DNA from: Kangiella aquimarina DSM 16071
GTDB taxonomy: Bacteria > Pseudomonadota > Gammaproteobacteria > Enterobacterales > Kangiellaceae
Direction: 5' to 3'
DNA length: 64,000 nt
Assembly: GCF_000374105.1 (NCBI RefSeq)
Contig: NZ_KB893650.1
Location: 242,862-306,861 of the forward strand
The notes below the pieces were generated by a model. The model made no database searches. It was given only the letters and a program-made list of their open reading frames with translations, and had not been told where the DNA came from. Below are positions 1 through 8,680 of this stretch, piece by piece; the stretch's first letter is position 1; the number at the start of each line of letters is the position of its first letter. The translations under genes were made by a program, and so were the position numbers.

Positions 1-638
1 GCCTGAGTACATTTTTCTGCAGCGTATGCTAGGTCAGAAGAGTAGCCCCAACCAGAAGCGTTGAATACCTTGATGATGTGCATTGGAACGCCAGGCGCCA
101 TACCTACAACACCAAAACCATTATCAGCTGCGCCAACTGTACCTGCTACGTGAGTACCGTGTGGGCCACCGTCAGTGAACCAGTCGCCCGTACCTGAATC
201 GCTGTCACCGGTAATAACTGACCAGTCAAAGTCAAAGTTCTTGCCGCCAGTTTCGCCCTGGCCGCCTGCGATACCTGAATCGATAACACACACTTTTTGT
301 CCAGGTTGCAATGTTAGCTGATCAGCCTGTGACTGATAAATTGCATATGGCGTCAATTGTTGGCTTGCAGGATCACCTGCGTCATCATTATAGATAGCCA
401 TTGGGAAACGCTTGTAGTCAGCTTCCATTGATTTGAAGCCTTTCTTACCGCGGATGGCACTTTTGCCATTCTCGTCCAGCTCAACAGCGAACCAGCCTTT
501 TCCTTCTACTTTTACCTGGTGACCTTTTTTAAGGCCTTGACCATTGCTATCGTATGAAACGATAACACGCTCAGCGTGTGCCGCTGAACCTAGCGCTAAT
601 AATGTGGCCGCGCAAGCCATCTTTACTTTAAAAGACAT
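1..638 (-). CDS. Secreted S8 (subtilisin-like) serine protease, 5' part only
   Basis: The gene enters from the left window edge, so only the first 212 codons are visible. Translation from the ATG at 636-638 gives a signal peptide (lysine-rich start, hydrophobic core, cleavage likely after AHA near residue 22). Further on are the catalytic Asp in CVIDSG (about D120) and the catalytic His in HGTHVAGT (about H160). The Ser region lies outside the window. Its signal peptide shares the core KMACAATLLA with the next protease gene, and the block HIIKVFN-SGWGYSSDL is also shared, so the two are tandem paralogues. S8 enzymes of this kind are exported and degrade proteins outside the cell. The propeptide segment between the signal and the catalytic Asp is only weakly like an I9 inhibitor. 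Confidence 0.9.
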   Translation of the reverse strand, partial: MSFKVKMACAATLLALGSAAHAERVIVSYDSNGQGLKKGHQVKVEGKGWFAVELDENGKSAIRGKKGFKSMEADYKRFPMAIYNDDAGDPASQQLTPYAIYQSQADQLTLQPGQKVCVIDSGIAGGQGETGGKNFDFDWSVITGDSDSGTGDWFTDGGPHGTHVAGTVGAADNGFGVVGMAPGVPMHIIKVFNASGWGYSSDLAYAAEKCTQ

Positions 639-1023
639 TAAACCTACCCCTTCTCTGGATAATTCTTTCAATCATTAATTAATCTATCTAAATAATGATT
701 ACTGAATCATTTGCTTAATCTTTCGATCTCAAAAGTTAAGTAACTGCAAATGAAGTGGGCCTGATTAAAGCAAAGCGGTTAAAAAGTCGTCAAGGGATAA
801 TTTAACTAATCCCATTAATTAGCTAAATTTATCATCAATGTAAGCAAATCTATCAGAAATGTATCGTTTAGTATCAACAAAAGTGTAAAAAATATCGGCA
901 TTAATTAACAAGGCCTATTTAATTAATCATTTCTATAGGATTAGTTTTTCTAAGCCAAATTAAAAATTAATGCTTAAAGCCCTTATTGCAGGCTTTGCGC
1001 TTTGTCCGTGCTGTATATCGCCA
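639..1023. other. Intergenic region upstream of the first protease
   Basis: AT-rich DNA of about 385 bases with no convincing reading frame. It should hold the promoter of the leftward protease gene. A 7-bp inverted repeat with a 4-base spacer (AATGATT-ACTG-AATCATT, 694-711) lies about 56 bases upstream of that start codon and is a possible operator. Nothing else was recognised. Confidence 0.5.
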
Positions 1024-1056
1024 TAAAAAAAGGCCGCCTAAGCGACCTTTTCTTTT
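1024..1056 (-). terminator. Rho-independent terminator after the tandem protease
   Basis: Stem GGCCGC/GCGACC (one mismatch, 4-base loop) is flanked by an A-run on the left and a T-run on the right. It can therefore work in both directions. It sits 12 bases past the stop of the 766-residue protease. Confidence 0.75.
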
Positions 1057-1068
1057 TTACTAGAGAGA

Positions 1069-3369
1069 CTAGTTTGAACTTCCGTCCAGGCTAACACCTG
1101 AATAGCTACTGTAGCCACTTAGCATTATGTAATAAGTACCTTCCTGAGCAGTAAGTGAACACGACTCATTGTTACCATACTTATAAGGACGACAATCGTA
1201 GCTTGAAGTAGTAGGCTCCGAACCAAACTTAACGTATAAGTCAGCGTCGCCTGATCCTCCTGACATCACAATATCAACAACCGAACGGCCTGCTGGTACA
1301 TCCAATGTGAAGTATTGCTTGCTACCCTGAGCACCTGACAAGTTAGACTCGCTCAGGGTGTCATTGATTGGAGTAGAACCACCATCAACATAGTCCGCAA
1401 CCAGGCTCATACCCGAATAGGCCTGATAGCCACGGATCATCACATGCCATGTACCGGCCTGTGGCGCCGCGAAACTACAGTTTTCGGTGTTACCGCCTTT
1501 ATACGGACGACAGTCATAGCTTGATGTGGTTGGATCCGCGCCATACCTTACGTACAGATCAGCATCGCCCGAACCGCCACTGATATCAAAAGTCAGATCC
1601 GTAGCCCCTGCAGGTACTTCAAAGGTATAGAAGGTTTCTGAACCCTGGGCACCGCTTAAGCCAGTCAGCGCAACACCCTTGCTCAGCTCATTACCACTCG
1701 GTGGTGGCTCAGTACCGCCGCCACAGTTACTAGCATTCAAATAGTTTACTGCAGCCTGAGCTTTTACCAGGCCATAACCCGTTTTGTTATCAACACCTGA
1801 TACATCCAGATCCACGGCTGTTGCTTGTAACGCACTGCGAATTTCTGCTGCGGTACAGCTCGGATGGAAGCTCCAGGCCAATGCCGCTACCGCACTGACG
1901 TGTGGTGTTGCCATTGATGTACCATTGTAATATTCCCAGTCCTGACCACCGTCTTTAGACATGGTTACGCTTTGACCGGCACGATTAGCAAGCTCCAAAC
2001 CAGTAGCTCGGTCAACCGAAACAACTGGTGTAGTGCCAATCTTACTGTCGAAATCAATCAAGAATGGATGCTGTAGACCAGGACGGGCAGCATTACTGTA
2101 GACCACTACGCCAGATGCACCGGCATCCATACAGGCATTAACCGCACGATATTCTGGGTAGTTGTTTTCTGTTGAGCTGGTGTTATCAGCCTGGTTCTCA
2201 CCACGCTCTACTAAACATACTTTGCCAACCATACTAGGACAGCTGTAGCTGGTGCCAGATGTTGAACAGACGCCTAAAGTGCCTGAAGCAGTACCAACGT
2301 TTGCCCCATTATCGAACTGCAGGCTGCTGTTGTAGAAGTTTTGCGGCACTACACCATTATCAAAATAGTCGACACCACCTACTTCAAGCTGGCCTAAGTA
2401 ACCGTCGCCAATCGCAACACTTGAAAGGATAGCTTCGCCAGGACCTGCTAGTTCCACCTGGTCATTGCGTTGTGAGAAATTAGCATGCTGATTACCTGAA
2501 TCCACTGCCGCTATCGATACCACATCATCATAGGATGCAGGATATGAATATGAAGTGTCGCCACCGTTACCTGCTGCGGCAATACTCAAGACACCATTGT
2601 TATAATAACTTGAGAAAGCGTTGCCCTCAGTTGTTGAAGAGCCGCTACCGCCTAAACTCATGCTAATGATATTAGAGCCAGCAGCAACACAGTCATCGAC
2701 TGCACTAACCAAATCTGACGAATAACCCCAACCGGATTCATTGAAGACCTTGATAATGTGCAAGTTAACATTCGCATTTGGAAGAACCCCTTCAACTCCA
2801 GAGCCATTGGCTACTGCAGCGATGGTGCCGGCAACGTGTGTACCATGAGAGCCACCTGGCTGGTACCAGTTACCTGTTCCAGAATCATTAGTTCCAGAAA
2901 CGCTGTTCGAACTTAAATCAGAATGGTTAATGTCATAACCTGAGTCGATGATACAAACAGTACGATTACCGGCATTAGCATCAGAAACCAGATCAGCCTC
3001 AACTCGGGCAAGGCCCCAGGGCTCAACTTCAGTGGTATCAAGATTGGTTGAAAGCAATTTACGAGTCAGATCTGGCTCAATGTACTCAACATTTGGATTA
3101 TTACGCAAACCTTTCAATGCCTGAGTGGGAACCTCAATGGCAAAAGCATCATGCTGCTTCAAGTCTACTTTAAGTTCGCCGCCAGCTCTTGCCGCAGCGG
3201 ATTTAACAGTGCTTCCATGTCCTGGTTTAAATTTAATGATAACGCGCTCTTTACCTTTTGCAGTGGTTGGCGCTTTGGTTGCCTGATTACCTAACTCATT
3301 AGCACCATGAGCAGTAACGCCCATTGCTAATAGTGTTGCGGCACAAGCCATCTTTAATTTAAAATACAT
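1069..3369 (-). CDS. Secreted S8 serine protease with PA insert and two C-terminal PPC domains
   Basis: This 766-residue exported protease is built in order as follows: signal peptide (1-22), an I9-type inhibitor propeptide (about 42-100, ending NVEYIEPD), the S8 catalytic domain with D142, H175, oxyanion N268 and S485 (GTSMATPH), a PA-type insert (about 355-470) inside the catalytic domain, and two PPC domains (about 565-660 and 670-766). The PPC domains are near repeats of each other and share the block GGSGDADLYV and DCRPYK. PPC domains are usually removed after export or aid secretion. The cysteines in the catalytic and PPC parts suggest disulfides and an extracellular site of action. It is a tandem paralogue of the protease to its left. 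The substrate is unknown; nutritional proteolysis is the likely role. Confidence 0.93.
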   Translation of the reverse strand: MYFKLKMACAATLLAMGVTAHGANELGNQATKAPTTAKGKERVIIKFKPGHGSTVKSAAARAGGELKVDLKQHDAFAIEVPTQALKGLRNNPNVEYIEPDLTRKLLSTNLDTTEVEPWGLARVEADLVSDANAGNRTVCIIDSGYDINHSDLSSNSVSGTNDSGTGNWYQPGGSHGTHVAGTIAAVANGSGVEGVLPNANVNLHIIKVFNESGWGYSSDLVSAVDDCVAAGSNIISMSLGGSGSSTTEGNAFSSYYNNGVLSIAAAGNGGDTSYSYPASYDDVVSIAAVDSGNQHANFSQRNDQVELAGPGEAILSSVAIGDGYLGQLEVGGVDYFDNGVVPQNFYNSSLQFDNGANVGTASGTLGVCSTSGTSYSCPSMVGKVCLVERGENQADNTSSTENNYPEYRAVNACMDAGASGVVVYSNAARPGLQHPFLIDFDSKIGTTPVVSVDRATGLELANRAGQSVTMSKDGGQDWEYYNGTSMATPHVSAVAALAWSFHPSCTAAEIRSALQATAVDLDVSGVDNKTGYGLVKAQAAVNYLNASNCGGGTEPPPSGNELSKGVALTGLSGAQGSETFYTFEVPAGATDLTFDISGGSGDADLYVRYGADPTTSSYDCRPYKGGNTENCSFAAPQAGTWHVMIRGYQAYSGMSLVADYVDGGSTPINDTLSESNLSGAQGSKQYFTLDVPAGRSVVDIVMSGGSGDADLYVKFGSEPTTSSYDCRPYKYGNNESCSLTAQEGTYYIMLSGYSSYSGVSLDGSSN

Positions 3370-3402
3370 TTAGTTACCCCTTAGCTATATTTTTTAGTTA
3401 AT

Positions 3403-3460
3403 AAAAAAGCCCTAACTCCGAAGACTAACTCACGAGTTCCGTCTTAAGAGATTAGGGCTG
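3403..3460 (-). terminator. Long hairpin terminator downstream of uvrD
   Basis: On the minus strand, AGCCCTAA and TTAGGGCT pair perfectly around a 36-base interior that itself folds (AAGAC/GTCTT and AACTC/GAGTT). The whole is followed by T6. It lies between the uvrD stop and the next protease start, so it ends the uvrD transcript. It could also act as an attenuator for the protease if transcription reads through. Confidence 0.7.
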
Positions 3461-3577
3461 GGTCTGGTTATACCAGTTAGAAAAATTGATTACAAGGGCA
3501 GTTTTGTATTAGTTACGGTAATAGCTGCATTACCATGATCCCAATGCTTTCTTATTAACTTTATAATAATCAGGGAC

Positions 3578-5758
3578 TTAAGTTACCGGCTCCAACTTGG
3601 CATAAGCCAGCATTAATTTTTTCAGTCCTTCCTTTTCAAAATTGATCTGAACGGAGGCCTGCGGTCCTTCCCCTTCATAATTGATGATAATGCCTTTGCC
3701 AAATTTCGGATGCTTGACCAGTTGACCAAGATAAAATCCTTCGGGACCTTTGCGCTGAATGGGTGATTTAGGTGAGCGGTTAAACACAGGGCGCTGCACT
3801 CGAGTATTCAGTCGCACTTCGGTTAGCAGTTCGTCAGGGATTTCGCGGATAAAACGCGATTGTTGCGGATAGGTTTCGCGGCCAAAAATGCGACGTTTTT
3901 CTGCGAAAGTCAGATACAGCTGCTTCATGGCGCGTGTAATACCGACATAAGCCAGACGTCGCTCCTCTTCCAGACCACCGGGTTCATCCAGCGACATCTG
4001 GTGTGGGAATAGCTTTTCTTCCACACCGGCAATAAAAACCAGTGGAAACTCAAGACCTTTCGCCGAATGCAAAGTCATCATCTGTACCGACTCCTGATAT
4101 TCGTCGGCCTGAGTTTCACCTGCTTCTAAAGTGGCATGGGCGATAAAGGCCTGTAATGGCGTCATGTCTGGTGTTTCATCAGGAATCGCTTCGTCTGGGT
4201 CGAACTCACGAGTAGCATTGACCAGCTCCTGCAAGTTCTCTTTGCGCGCCTGACCCTTCTCGCCTTTTTCCTTGCTGTACATGTCCAGCAAACCCGAATG
4301 CTCAATCACAATATCGGTCTGTTCCCACAAATCCAGTTCTGCGGTGCTGGTTTCCAATTCATTGATTAGATGCAGGAAACCACCCAAAGCATTCTTGGCA
4401 CGTGGTGGTAACAATTGCTCCACCACCATTTTACTGGCCGCCTGCCACAGTGAGGTTTCATCCTGACGGGCCTGCATACGGATCATATCAACTGACTTTT
4501 CGCCCAAGCCTCGCGCTGGCTGATTGACCACTCGTTCAAAGGAAGTGTCATCGTCTCGATTGGCCATGAGGCGCATATAAGCCAGCGTATCCTTAATCTC
4601 AGCGCGTTCGAAGAAGCGTAAGCCGCCATAGATTCTGTACGGTATGCCTTTCTGGAGCATGGCATCCTCCAGAATCCGCGATTGAGCATTGCTGCGATAC
4701 AGAATGGCGATATCGTCATAACTGTTGCCCTGCTGCACCCAATCTTCAATACGGGCTGCGATAAAACGCGCTTCTTCCTGCTCATTAAAGGCAGAATATA
4801 GAATAATCGGTTCGCCCTGATTGCCCTCAGTCCACAGGCTTTTACCCATACGATCCTGATTATTGGCAATCACCGCGTTAGCAGCTTTCAGGATGGTCGA
4901 GGTTGAGCGATAGTTCTGCTCAAGGCGAGACACCTTACAATCCGGAAAGTCTTTCTCGAACTGCTGAATGTTTTCAATACGCGCACCACGCCAGCCATAA
5001 ATCGACTGGTCGTCATCACCGACAATGGTAATCCGGTTGTTATCGTTGCATAACAGGCGAATCCAGGCGTACTGTATCGCATTGGTATCCTGAAACTCGT
5101 CCACCAGGATATGCTGGAAACGATCCTGATAATGCTTCAGTAAATGAGGATTATTAGCCCACAGTTCATAGGCACGCAGCAACAGCTCATTGAAATCGAC
5201 CAGGCCGCCTCTTTTACAGGCTTCTTCGTAGGCGTAATAGACTTTGACCATGGTGCTGACAAAGAAGTCACCGTGATGATGAATATCACCGGGACGCAGG
5301 CCATCGTCTTTTTTGGCATTAATAAACCATTGCGCCTGCTTGGGTGGCCACTCGTTGTCATCCAGGTTGAGTTCTTTCATGACCCGCTTGATGACTCTTA
5401 ACTGATCCTGGGCATCAAGGATCTGAAAACCTTCGGGCAGCCCTGCGTCGCGATAATGGGCCCGCAACAGGCGATGAGCGATGCTGTGGAAAGTGCCGAT
5501 CCACATGCCACGAGCAGGCATCGCCAGCATATCCTCAACCCGGCCCAGCATTTCCTTGGCCGCTTTATTGGTAAAGGTTACAGCCAGTATGGAATGAGCA
5601 GAAACGCGTTCCACCTGTACCAGCCAGGCGATACGGTGAACCAAGACGCGAGTTTTACCCGAACCGGCACCGGCCAGCACCAACAATGCTTTATTGGGCG
5701 CGGTGACCGCTTCTTTCTGGGCGTCATTCAGGGGTTGTATTATGCTACTGGCATCCAT
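3578..5758 (-). CDS. uvrD: DNA helicase II UvrD
   Basis: This is an SF1A 3'-5' helicase of 726 residues (E. coli UvrD has 720) that unwinds DNA in nucleotide-excision and mismatch repair. The Walker A motif AGAGSGKT is at 29-36, motif II is DEFQDTN, motif III GDDDQSIYGWRGA, and motif VI is VGITRA. The C-terminus carries the UvrD-type tail (GKGIIINYEGEGPQ ... AYAKLEPV), which separates it from Rep and PcrA. In E. coli uvrD follows yigB directly. Here it is on the same strand but 2.9 kb further on, with two opposite-strand genes and a small lipoprotein gene in between. The start ATG lies 56 bases from the divergent lipoprotein gene, so they share a short promoter region. Confidence 0.97.
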   Translation of the reverse strand: MDASSIIQPLNDAQKEAVTAPNKALLVLAGAGSGKTRVLVHRIAWLVQVERVSAHSILAVTFTNKAAKEMLGRVEDMLAMPARGMWIGTFHSIAHRLLRAHYRDAGLPEGFQILDAQDQLRVIKRVMKELNLDDNEWPPKQAQWFINAKKDDGLRPGDIHHHGDFFVSTMVKVYYAYEEACKRGGLVDFNELLLRAYELWANNPHLLKHYQDRFQHILVDEFQDTNAIQYAWIRLLCNDNNRITIVGDDDQSIYGWRGARIENIQQFEKDFPDCKVSRLEQNYRSTSTILKAANAVIANNQDRMGKSLWTEGNQGEPIILYSAFNEQEEARFIAARIEDWVQQGNSYDDIAILYRSNAQSRILEDAMLQKGIPYRIYGGLRFFERAEIKDTLAYMRLMANRDDDTSFERVVNQPARGLGEKSVDMIRMQARQDETSLWQAASKMVVEQLLPPRAKNALGGFLHLINELETSTAELDLWEQTDIVIEHSGLLDMYSKEKGEKGQARKENLQELVNATREFDPDEAIPDETPDMTPLQAFIAHATLEAGETQADEYQESVQMMTLHSAKGLEFPLVFIAGVEEKLFPHQMSLDEPGGLEEERRLAYVGITRAMKQLYLTFAEKRRIFGRETYPQQSRFIREIPDELLTEVRLNTRVQRPVFNRSPKSPIQRKGPEGFYLGQLVKHPKFGKGIIINYEGEGPQASVQINFEKEGLKKLMLAYAKLEPVT

Positions 5759-5814
5759 TAGGGTATGCTTGCTTCTATTGAAAATAATCGGCCTATTGTA
5801 GGGAAAAAGCCACT

Positions 5815-6579
5815 ATGAAAAAAGCATTGCTCGGTATTAGCCTCGTTTTCTCGTCATTAGTTGTCGCATGCGTCTCTACGAATGCACCGGAAAAGAATCC
5901 ATCCGCTGACGATCTGGAATCAGCCTATCAGCTGCAATATCAATTAGTTCAAGGAGTTGCCTTTCCTATTATCGGTTACAAGGCTGGCTTAACCAGTGAA
6001 GCCGGACAAAAGAAGTTTAATGTCAGTGAGCCGGTTGCTGGTGCCCTATTTCAGGAAGGCCTCGCTTTTGATCGCCATGCCTATCTACTGAGCAATCACA
6101 CCAATCTCATGCTGGAAACTGAAATTGGCTTCATCCTTAATCAGAATATTACCCAACTGGTCACCGCCGAGCAGTTACCGGCGATGATCAAAAGCGTGGT
6201 GCCAGTAATTGAATTACCTGACCTGCGCTTTGAAGATCCCTCCAGCATTTCAGGACATGGATTGATAGTGAATAATGTGGCTTCCAACAAAGTGCTGGTG
6301 GGTAAACCCATCAGTGTTGAATCGCTGGATATCAATCAAATAACAACTAGGCTGACACGCAACGGCCAACTGGTTATTGAAGGTCAAGCGACCGATGCCA
6401 TGGGCGATCAATGGCGGGCGCTTGCGTGGCTGATCAATCGCAGCCTAAGAACCGGCTACCCGGTCAGCGAAGGCAACCTCTTGATCACAGGCTCTTTAGG
6501 CCCCATGATTCCTGCCGAGCGAGGTCAATACGACGCCGACTTTGGCAAGTTGGGAAAGCTGGCTTTCTCAATACGATAG
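5815..6579 (+). CDS. 2-keto-4-pentenoate hydratase/FAH-fold protein with lipoprotein signal
   Basis: The body of the protein matches the MhpD-like hydratase family of the fumarylacetoacetase fold. The metal-binding pattern E-x-E (LETEIGFIL), an E-x-x-D (ELPDLRF) and the C-terminal GSLGPMIPAERGQ region are all present. These enzymes add water to 2-hydroxy-penta-2,4-dienoates in the cytoplasm. Unusually, the N-terminus is a clear lipoprotein signal: MKKALLG, a hydrophobic run and lipobox VVAC with C19, followed by V-S, which does not retain it in the inner membrane. The product is thus predicted to be a periplasmic, outer-membrane-anchored hydratase-like protein. A D-2-hydroxyacid dehydrogenase follows 48 bases downstream. 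Fold call is firm; substrate and true activity are unknown. Confidence 0.8.
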   Translation: MKKALLGISLVFSSLVVACVSTNAPEKNPSADDLESAYQLQYQLVQGVAFPIIGYKAGLTSEAGQKKFNVSEPVAGALFQEGLAFDRHAYLLSNHTNLMLETEIGFILNQNITQLVTAEQLPAMIKSVVPVIELPDLRFEDPSSISGHGLIVNNVASNKVLVGKPISVESLDINQITTRLTRNGQLVIEGQATDAMGDQWRALAWLINRSLRTGYPVSEGNLLITGSLGPMIPAERGQYDADFGKLGKLAFSIR

Positions 6580-6627
6580 ATTCTTAAACAATTTACAGAC
6601 AAGATTATTTAAACAGGAACCTTATTT

Positions 6628-7581
6628 ATGCGCGCAGTGTTTCTTGATGCCGATACTCTGGGTCAATGGCAAGACAACGAAAAGCAAAAAGCCAAAGTAG
6701 ATTTAACGCCGCTGACCAGCTGTTTTGACGACTGCAAACTGTATGGACTAACCAGCCCCGAGCAACGTCTTGAGCGTTGTCAGGATGCCGATGTCATTAT
6801 CACCAACAAGGTAGTCATTGATCGAGAGTTAATCGAGCAGTTGCCCAACCTCAAAGCCATTCAATTAGCCGCTACCGGCATGAACAATATCGATCTGGAA
6901 GCAGCCAAAGAAAAAGGTATTCAATGCTTTAATGTCGCCGACTACTCAACCTTTGCCGTCGCGCAGTTAACCATGCAGTTTATTTTAAATTTCGCCACCC
7001 GCGCCAGTGATCACTTTAATCTGACTCGCCAAGGTGCGTGGCAGGAAAGCCGCATGTTTACCTTAACCGACTTCCCGACCATGGAAGTCGCAGACAAGAC
7101 ATTAGTCTTGGTTGGCTATGGCAACATTGCGCAACAAGTTGAAGCGTTAGCCAAAGCATTCGGTATGCGCGTTCTCATCGCCAATATTCCAGGTCGGCCT
7201 ATGCGCGATAATCAGGTGCCATTACACACAGCACTACCACAAGCCAATTTTGTATCGATTCACTGTCCATTGACTAAAGAAACGAAAGAGCTGGTCAACA
7301 AAGACTTTATTGACCTCATGAAAACCGGCAGTTTTATTATCAACACCGCACGCGGCCCCATCATCAATGAGCAACACCTGGCCGATGCACTCAAAAACGG
7401 AAAAATCGGCGGAGCCGGCCTCGACGTTTTATCCGTCGAGCCACCCAGTCCTGACAATCCATTGTTGCAAGATGATGTACCCAACACCTACATCACACCC
7501 CATATCGCCTGGGCCAGCCACGAAGCAAAAATCCGATTGATAGAAGGCATGGCTGAGAATATGGAAGGATTGTTGGAGTGA
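6628..7581 (+). CDS. D-2-hydroxyacid dehydrogenase (glycerate/hydroxypyruvate reductase type)
   Basis: This is a 317-residue NAD(P)-dependent dehydrogenase that interconverts a D-2-hydroxyacid and its 2-keto acid. The Rossmann motif GYGNIAQQV, the catalytic Arg in NTARGP, the Glu in LSVEPP and the His in TPHIAWAS are all in place. The overall sequence, including ADYSTFAVAQLTM and LDVLSVEPP, is most like HprA-type glycerate dehydrogenases. A good ribosome site (AGGAA) precedes the ATG. It follows the hydratase-like lipoprotein gene and may share its transcript. The exact substrate cannot be read from sequence. Confidence 0.88.
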   Translation: MRAVFLDADTLGQWQDNEKQKAKVDLTPLTSCFDDCKLYGLTSPEQRLERCQDADVIITNKVVIDRELIEQLPNLKAIQLAATGMNNIDLEAAKEKGIQCFNVADYSTFAVAQLTMQFILNFATRASDHFNLTRQGAWQESRMFTLTDFPTMEVADKTLVLVGYGNIAQQVEALAKAFGMRVLIANIPGRPMRDNQVPLHTALPQANFVSIHCPLTKETKELVNKDFIDLMKTGSFIINTARGPIINEQHLADALKNGKIGGAGLDVLSVEPPSPDNPLLQDDVPNTYITPHIAWASHEAKIRLIEGMAENMEGLLE

Positions 7582-7638
7582 TTACTCCACTCATTTCTCC
7601 CTCTCAATACTCACCAACAATTCCTTAATCTAATTCAT

Positions 7639-7665
7639 GTCATTCCCGCGAAGGCGGGAATCCAT
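7639..7665 (+). repeat. Solo palindromic repeat (CATTCCCGCG type)
   Basis: ATTCCCGC-GAAG-GCGGGAAT palindrome preceded by GTC and followed by CCAT. The same unit occurs paired at 19873-20015 and 27732-27880 and singly at 57916-57941. Confidence 0.8.
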
Positions 7666-7696
7666 GCTCTTATTAATTACATTCCTTAATTAATGG

Positions 7697-7917
7697 TTTC
7701 GCCCCTCGGCGAGTTACTTTTCTTGCGTGGTCAAGAAAAGTAACCAAAAGAAGACCACCCCGAGATTGAGGCTTCACTTCGTTCAACTTCCTTCGCTACT
7801 GCCAAAATACTTAACGTACCAGAATTTACATCACATCCTTGTGCTGAAAATTCTTATCAAAATCATCCACGATTTTGATTACTATATTTTGTACGTAACT
7901 CAGCTCAATCTAAGGGG
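7697..7917 (+). repeat. Structured 221-bp element, copy 1
   Basis: First of four intergenic copies (others at 39318-39537, 45369-45589 and 52875-53095). Stems in order: CGCC-CCTC-GGCG at the left end; ACTTTTCTTG/CAAGAAAAGT with loop CGTGGT; loop GTGGTC pairing with GACCAC downstream; CACA-TCCT-TGTG; and ATCAAAATC/GATTTTGAT (7856-7879). It ends with CTCAGCTCAAT and GGGG. An open frame across part of it is not preserved in the other copies, so it is treated as non-coding. It lies between two convergent genes. Confidence 0.85.
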
Positions 7918-7948
7918 AATATTGGTGCAAATCTGAAATTTATCATTT

Positions 7949-7974
7949 GTAGGGTGCGTCACGACGCACCCTAC
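7949..7974. repeat. GGTGCGTC/GACGCACC palindrome, possible bidirectional terminator
   Basis: GTAGGGTGCGTC and GACGCACCCTAC are separated by two bases. The repeat ends five bases before the stop of the leftward lipoprotein gene. Related copies are at 19561-19588, where it has a T-run, and at 20052-20072. Confidence 0.7.
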
Positions 7975-7979
7975 TAAGA

Positions 7980-8546
7980 CTATTTTTTATCTATTGGTGT
8001 TCTGGGTGGAATAACAATGTATCGATGCACCAAAGTCCAGCCCTTATCGAGTTCAAAGTAACACATGCCACTCTCACCTAAATTTTCTAAGTAATCTTCC
8101 TCGCACAAATAAGATTCTGATACGGGTGACTTGTAATACTCATAAGAGAATGAGTGAGACCTATTTTGCTTTACAGTATCAAAGGTCAAGAGAATGAAAC
8201 CATTAGGATCACCTCCACCTAAGGGACTAGCTTTAGCATTGTATAAAGCTGTACAAAGCTCTTCAAAGTTCAAGATTTCTTTCTGCTCTTGTAGAGATAG
8301 CGATTTAAAGTACTCATCTTCTCTTACATCCTCTCCATCAAAGTAATAAATGCAGTGTTCTTCACCTATAAATTTATGATTATTGTCATAGTAATATTTC
8401 TTAATGAACTCAAATTCCTCAACGTTATCCCTAAAATTCTGATTAATAACTTTAATTACTTTTTCTAACGAAGAATTTTGATCTATGGTTGGTTCACAAG
8501 CTTGTAAGCTTAGTGCTAGCAATAGCAAAATAATTTTATTCATCAC
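7980..8546 (-). CDS. Small lipoprotein of unknown function
   Basis: I do not recognise a family. The 188-residue product begins with a short charged start, a leucine-rich core and lipobox LQAC (C17), so it should be lipid-anchored. Residue +2 is Glu, which leaves the final membrane open. The mature part is acidic, rich in Tyr, Glu and Asp, and has five further cysteines, fitting a periplasmic disulfide-bonded domain. The coding DNA is noticeably more AT-rich than its neighbours and the gene interrupts the E. coli-like yigB-uvrD neighbourhood, so recent acquisition is plausible. Either of the first two Met codons could be the start. Confidence 0.7.
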   Translation of the reverse strand: MMNKIILLLLALSLQACEPTIDQNSSLEKVIKVINQNFRDNVEEFEFIKKYYYDNNHKFIGEEHCIYYFDGEDVREDEYFKSLSLQEQKEILNFEELCTALYNAKASPLGGGDPNGFILLTFDTVKQNRSHSFSYEYYKSPVSESYLCEEDYLENLGESGMCYFELDKGWTLVHRYIVIPPRTPIDKK

Positions 8547-8680
8547 ATAATCCTATTAAATACTTCTTTGTATTTCACCAAAAATCAGCTGCACTGTTCT
8601 AAATCACTTCAGTCGATTTTTAACGCGGCTAGCGACTGCAGGAAGTTGCCACGAAACCGCGGTATGACAAAAAAAATAAA

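Noticed and set aside
3403-3460. Possible integron attC site
   Set aside because: The folded hairpin has no conserved core sites, no integrase-dependent cassette and ends in a T-run. It fits a terminator better.
7727-7936. 69-codon open frame on the plus strand
   Set aside because: It lies almost wholly in structured-element copy 1, and the other three copies do not keep the frame. There is no ribosome site or family likeness.
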